A stretch of 5,390 bases of DNA from Haloferacaceae archaeon (GTDB lineage Archaea; Halobacteriota; Halobacteria; Halobacteriales; Haloferacaceae). The position numbers and the translations under genes are program-made. This document shows, piece by piece, positions 5,390 to 5,390 of this stretch. Position 1 is the first letter of the stretch; every line of letters starts with the position of its first letter. The notes beneath the pieces are model-generated. The model did not search any database, was not told the origin of the DNA, and was given only the letters and a program-made list of their open reading frames with translations. The stretch spans positions 1 through 5,390 of the forward strand of contig JAQCMZ010000284.1 of the NCBI GenBank assembly GCA_028274825.1, written 5' to 3'.

Positions 5390-5390
5390 T

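Larger units (their letters stand above)
5226..5390 (-). mobile_element. Right end of an IS200/IS605-family (IS1341-type) element, partial
   Basis: On the minus strand the sequence runs through a terminal imperfect hairpin (arms 5252-5257 and 5231-5236) and ends in ATGTCAA at 5226. This hairpin-plus-TCAA arrangement is what I recall for right ends of haloarchaeal IS200/IS605 elements that carry tnpB, and TCAA is a known right cleavage tetranucleotide in that family (IS608). The arms are ATCCTC and GAGGAT with an inner GCCC/GGAC that pairs at three of four positions. The element reads towards the membrane-protein gene. Its left end and most of any tnpB lie beyond base 5390, so I cannot tell a complete insertion from a relic or a tnpB-less derivative (PATE-type). 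No target duplication is expected for this family. Confidence 0.6.
5226..5390 (-). ncRNA. Possible 3' scaffold of a TnpB-associated omega RNA (sotRNA), partial
   Basis: In TnpB elements the guide RNA scaffold overlaps the tnpB 3' end and the element's right end, and sense-overlapping RNAs of this kind have been described for IS1341-type genes in Halobacterium. Here the same interval is dense in short inverted repeats: 5373-5376 with 5385-5388, 5325-5328 with 5332-5335, 5294-5301 with 5314-5320 (one bulged T), 5258-5262 with 5266-5270 (perfect, 3-nt loop), and the terminal hairpin 5231-5257. The last two abut one another. If functional, the guide would be the flanking bases read from 5225 downwards. 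This is inferred from position and structure; the 5' part is outside the window. Confidence 0.35.

Overview
The window looks like haloarchaeal chromosome. The proteins are strongly acidic, the codons are GC-rich but not extreme, the best start codon (ppc) is at the expected distance for a leaderless transcript behind an archaeal TATA-like box, and one end carries a hairpin of the kind found at the right end of haloarchaeal IS200/IS605 (IS1341-type) elements. Every gene I can support lies on the minus strand, so transcription runs from base 5390 towards base 1. Genus cannot be assigned.

Layout in the direction of transcription. (1) 5390-5226: the terminal part of an IS200/IS605-type element. 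It has a series of short stem-loops, ends in TCAA, and overlaps the position where a tnpB 3' end and its omega (guide) RNA scaffold would lie. The rest of the element is outside the window. (2) 5175-4927: a small three-helix membrane protein of unknown function, whose upstream region begins about 50 bp inside the element boundary. (3) 4926-4786: an intergenic stretch with a stem-loop and the ppc promoter. (4) 4785-2083: ppc, a full-length 900-residue phosphoenolpyruvate carboxylase. (5) 2082-1894: a gap with two copies of a palindrome of the form ATTG-N2-CAAT, two overlapping GC-rich inverted repeats and a weak nadE promoter. (6) 1893-202: nadE, a 563-residue glutamine-dependent NAD+ synthetase with a fused amidase (CN-hydrolase) domain. 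(7) 201-1: a non-coding tail with a pentanucleotide GGGTC tandem array that has G-quadruplex potential, plus several inverted repeats.

PPC (anaplerotic oxaloacetate supply) and NadE (last step of NAD+ synthesis) are both central metabolism, but the 189-bp gap and separate promoter-like signals argue against an operon. I see no new defence or mobile system. The least ordinary parts are the element end with its possible guide RNA abutting the membrane gene, the fused bacterial-style NadE in an apparent archaeon, the paired palindromes before nadE, and the G-rich array after it.
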